Origin: Desulfurococcaceae archaeon
Lineage (GTDB): Archaea; Thermoproteota; Thermoprotei_A; Sulfolobales; Desulfurococcaceae
Assembly: GCA_020832865.1 (NCBI GenBank)
Contig: JAJHRJ010000031.1
Location: 1 to 6,081, forward strand
Length of the DNA: 6,081 nucleotides
Direction of reading: 5' to 3'
Under the pieces are notes generated by a model that ran no database searches, was not told where the DNA came from, and was given only the letters and a program-made list of their open reading frames with translations. The translations under genes and the position numbers were made by a program. This document shows, piece after piece, positions 5,313 to 6,081 of the stretch (its first letter is position 1; each line of letters opens with the position of its first letter).

Positions 5313-5921
5313 ATGAAGTGTGAATTTTGTGGCGGCACACTAGTCTGGGACTACGCAAGCGGGGAGATAGTCTGCTCCCAGTGTGGCGTAGTTCAGGGTA
5401 AAATATTCTCAAGTGATATCCCAGGATACAATATTGCATCAACCCGTGATCAGCAGGTAAGCGCGGAGAGGCGGCATACTCACAGTACTCTAAAACCATA
5501 TTCACCCAGATATAAGAGGCTATTAAAACTCTACTTAGCTGCAAGTAAAAGAATCAGCTCTAAGCCGTGGCTTGAAGTAGATTACAACAAGCTATTTGAA
5601 ACTGGTAGATTTATTAAGACAATAACGTCACTACCCTCTAAGAGAGCACGTGAGAGTATTAAAAAGTACAATTACTGGGAGACTGTGAATAAGGGGCTTA
5701 GAGTACTAGAAGCCGTAAACCCAGCTCTCCTGGCTAGAAGTGAGAGGTGTAAATACGCGCTCGCGTACATGGTAGCCATGGTCACTGAGACAGGTAAAAT
5801 TCCCAGCGAGGAGGAGGTGATATCAGTTTTCAATGTTAGTGAAACTAGCTATAGGAGGCTAAGGCTAATTGCTACGAGTATACAGTCTCAACACGCGCTT
5901 ACTCAGCTTAAAAACACTTAG
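5313..5921 (+). CDS. Short TFB/TFIIB-related zinc-ribbon factor
   Basis: This 202-residue protein begins with a TFIIB-type zinc ribbon: C3-x2-C6 and C21-x2-C24 in the settings CEFCGG and GEIVCSQCGVV, as in archaeal TFB. In TFB this ribbon contacts RNA polymerase. The next segment lacks the conserved PEWRAF-like B-reader and linker, and the two cyclin repeats that bind TBP and BRE are reduced to one divergent helical region (about 120-190). That region contains a helix-turn-helix-like stretch, IPSEEEVISVFNVSETSYRR at 163-182, similar to the end of the second TFB cyclin repeat. Full TFBs have about 300 residues. It may be a specialised TFB paralogue acting in trans, in the way TFB3 of Sulfolobus does, or a regulator competing with TFB; both are inference. 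It is divergent from the proteasome beta gene across a 150-bp promoter region, and another gene begins 44 bp downstream. Confidence 0.75.
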   Translation: MKCEFCGGTLVWDYASGEIVCSQCGVVQGKIFSSDIPGYNIASTRDQQVSAERRHTHSTLKPYSPRYKRLLKLYLAASKRISSKPWLEVDYNKLFETGRFIKTITSLPSKRARESIKKYNYWETVNKGLRVLEAVNPALLARSERCKYALAYMVAMVTETGKIPSEEEVISVFNVSETSYRRLRLIATSIQSQHALTQLKNT

Positions 5922-5965
5922 AGAAATAGGAAGACTACAGAAGCATGAAATAAAGATGTGTAGCT

Positions 5966-6081
5966 GTGCACTTAAACACCGTATACATTAAGAACTACAG
6001 TGAGCTATATGACTCTATTAATAAGGGCTTAAAGAAGCTGAAGCCTGTGACCGATCTATTATTACTTGTGATTAGTTGTAA
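5966..6081 (+). CDS. Unrecognised gene, 5' part only
   Basis: A frame opens at GTG 5966 and runs to the window edge: 38 complete codons, reading VHLNTVYIKNYSELYDSI, then a basic stretch GLKKLKP and a hydrophobic strand or helix DLLLLVI. The composition and regular hydrophobic spacing look like a real protein. It follows the TFB-like gene by 44 bp on the same strand, and no well-placed separate TATA box is seen, so co-transcription is likely. The upstream in-frame stop is at 5951-5953 and there is no ATG alternative. Too little is present to name a family. Confidence 0.5.
   Translation, partial: MHLNTVYIKNYSELYDSINKGLKKLKPVTDLLLLVISC

Noticed and set aside
5311..5544. A 77-codon minus-strand frame opposite the TFB-like gene
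   Set aside because: It is the mirror of the zinc-ribbon coding sequence, whose four cysteines are in the expected register.

Overview
The window looks like a hyperthermophilic crenarchaeon (Thermoproteota, most likely the Desulfurococcales or a relative). The main grounds are a proteasome beta subunit of the crenarchaeal beta1 type, a TFIIB-type zinc-ribbon factor, an MNT-HEPN pair, archaeal TATA boxes about 26 nt before many starts, frequent TTG/GTG starts, and a GC-rich tRNA-Arg stem set in an AT-richer background. The genus is inference and cannot be fixed from this window.

Left part (1-933, minus strand): a gene fragment cut by the window edge, with what looks like a frameshift in an A5/T5 run, then a two-gene HEPN-MNT unit (568-933 and 228-557) of the toxin-antitoxin type. 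A 195-bp promoter region separates these from a plus-strand flippase of the Wzx/polysaccharide-export family (about 1129-2793).

Middle (2762-3314): a stretch that gene callers would leave mostly empty. It holds a clean 59-codon minus-strand gene with a C-x2-C...C cluster (2762-2941) whose end overlaps the flippase. Divergent from it is the N-terminal stump of a short-chain dehydrogenase (3044-3181), stopped just after the cofactor-binding motif. A 31-codon reading frame on the opposite strand (3178-3273) has a stop codon that overlaps the stump's stop codon. This looks like decayed DNA around a deletion scar.

Right part: a secreted, C-terminally anchored surface protein with a Thr/Pro-rich stalk and six N-glycosylation sequons (3315-4430). 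It converges on a minus-strand unit of proteasome beta (4559-5161) followed 27 bp later by tRNA-Arg(UCG) (4457-4531). Divergent from the proteasome gene is a short TFB-like factor (5313-5921) with a TFIIB zinc ribbon but no recognisable B-reader and only part of the cyclin-repeat core. A further gene starts at 5966 and runs off the edge.

How they may work together: the flippase and the sequon-rich surface protein suggest cell-envelope glycosylation. The proteasome subunit appears to lack the N-terminal catalytic threonine, as in the noncatalytic beta1 subunits of other crenarchaea, so it would act with a separate catalytic beta subunit. Its shared promoter region with a TFB-like factor raises the possibility of linked control. 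No CRISPR array, insertion sequence or rRNA gene is visible.
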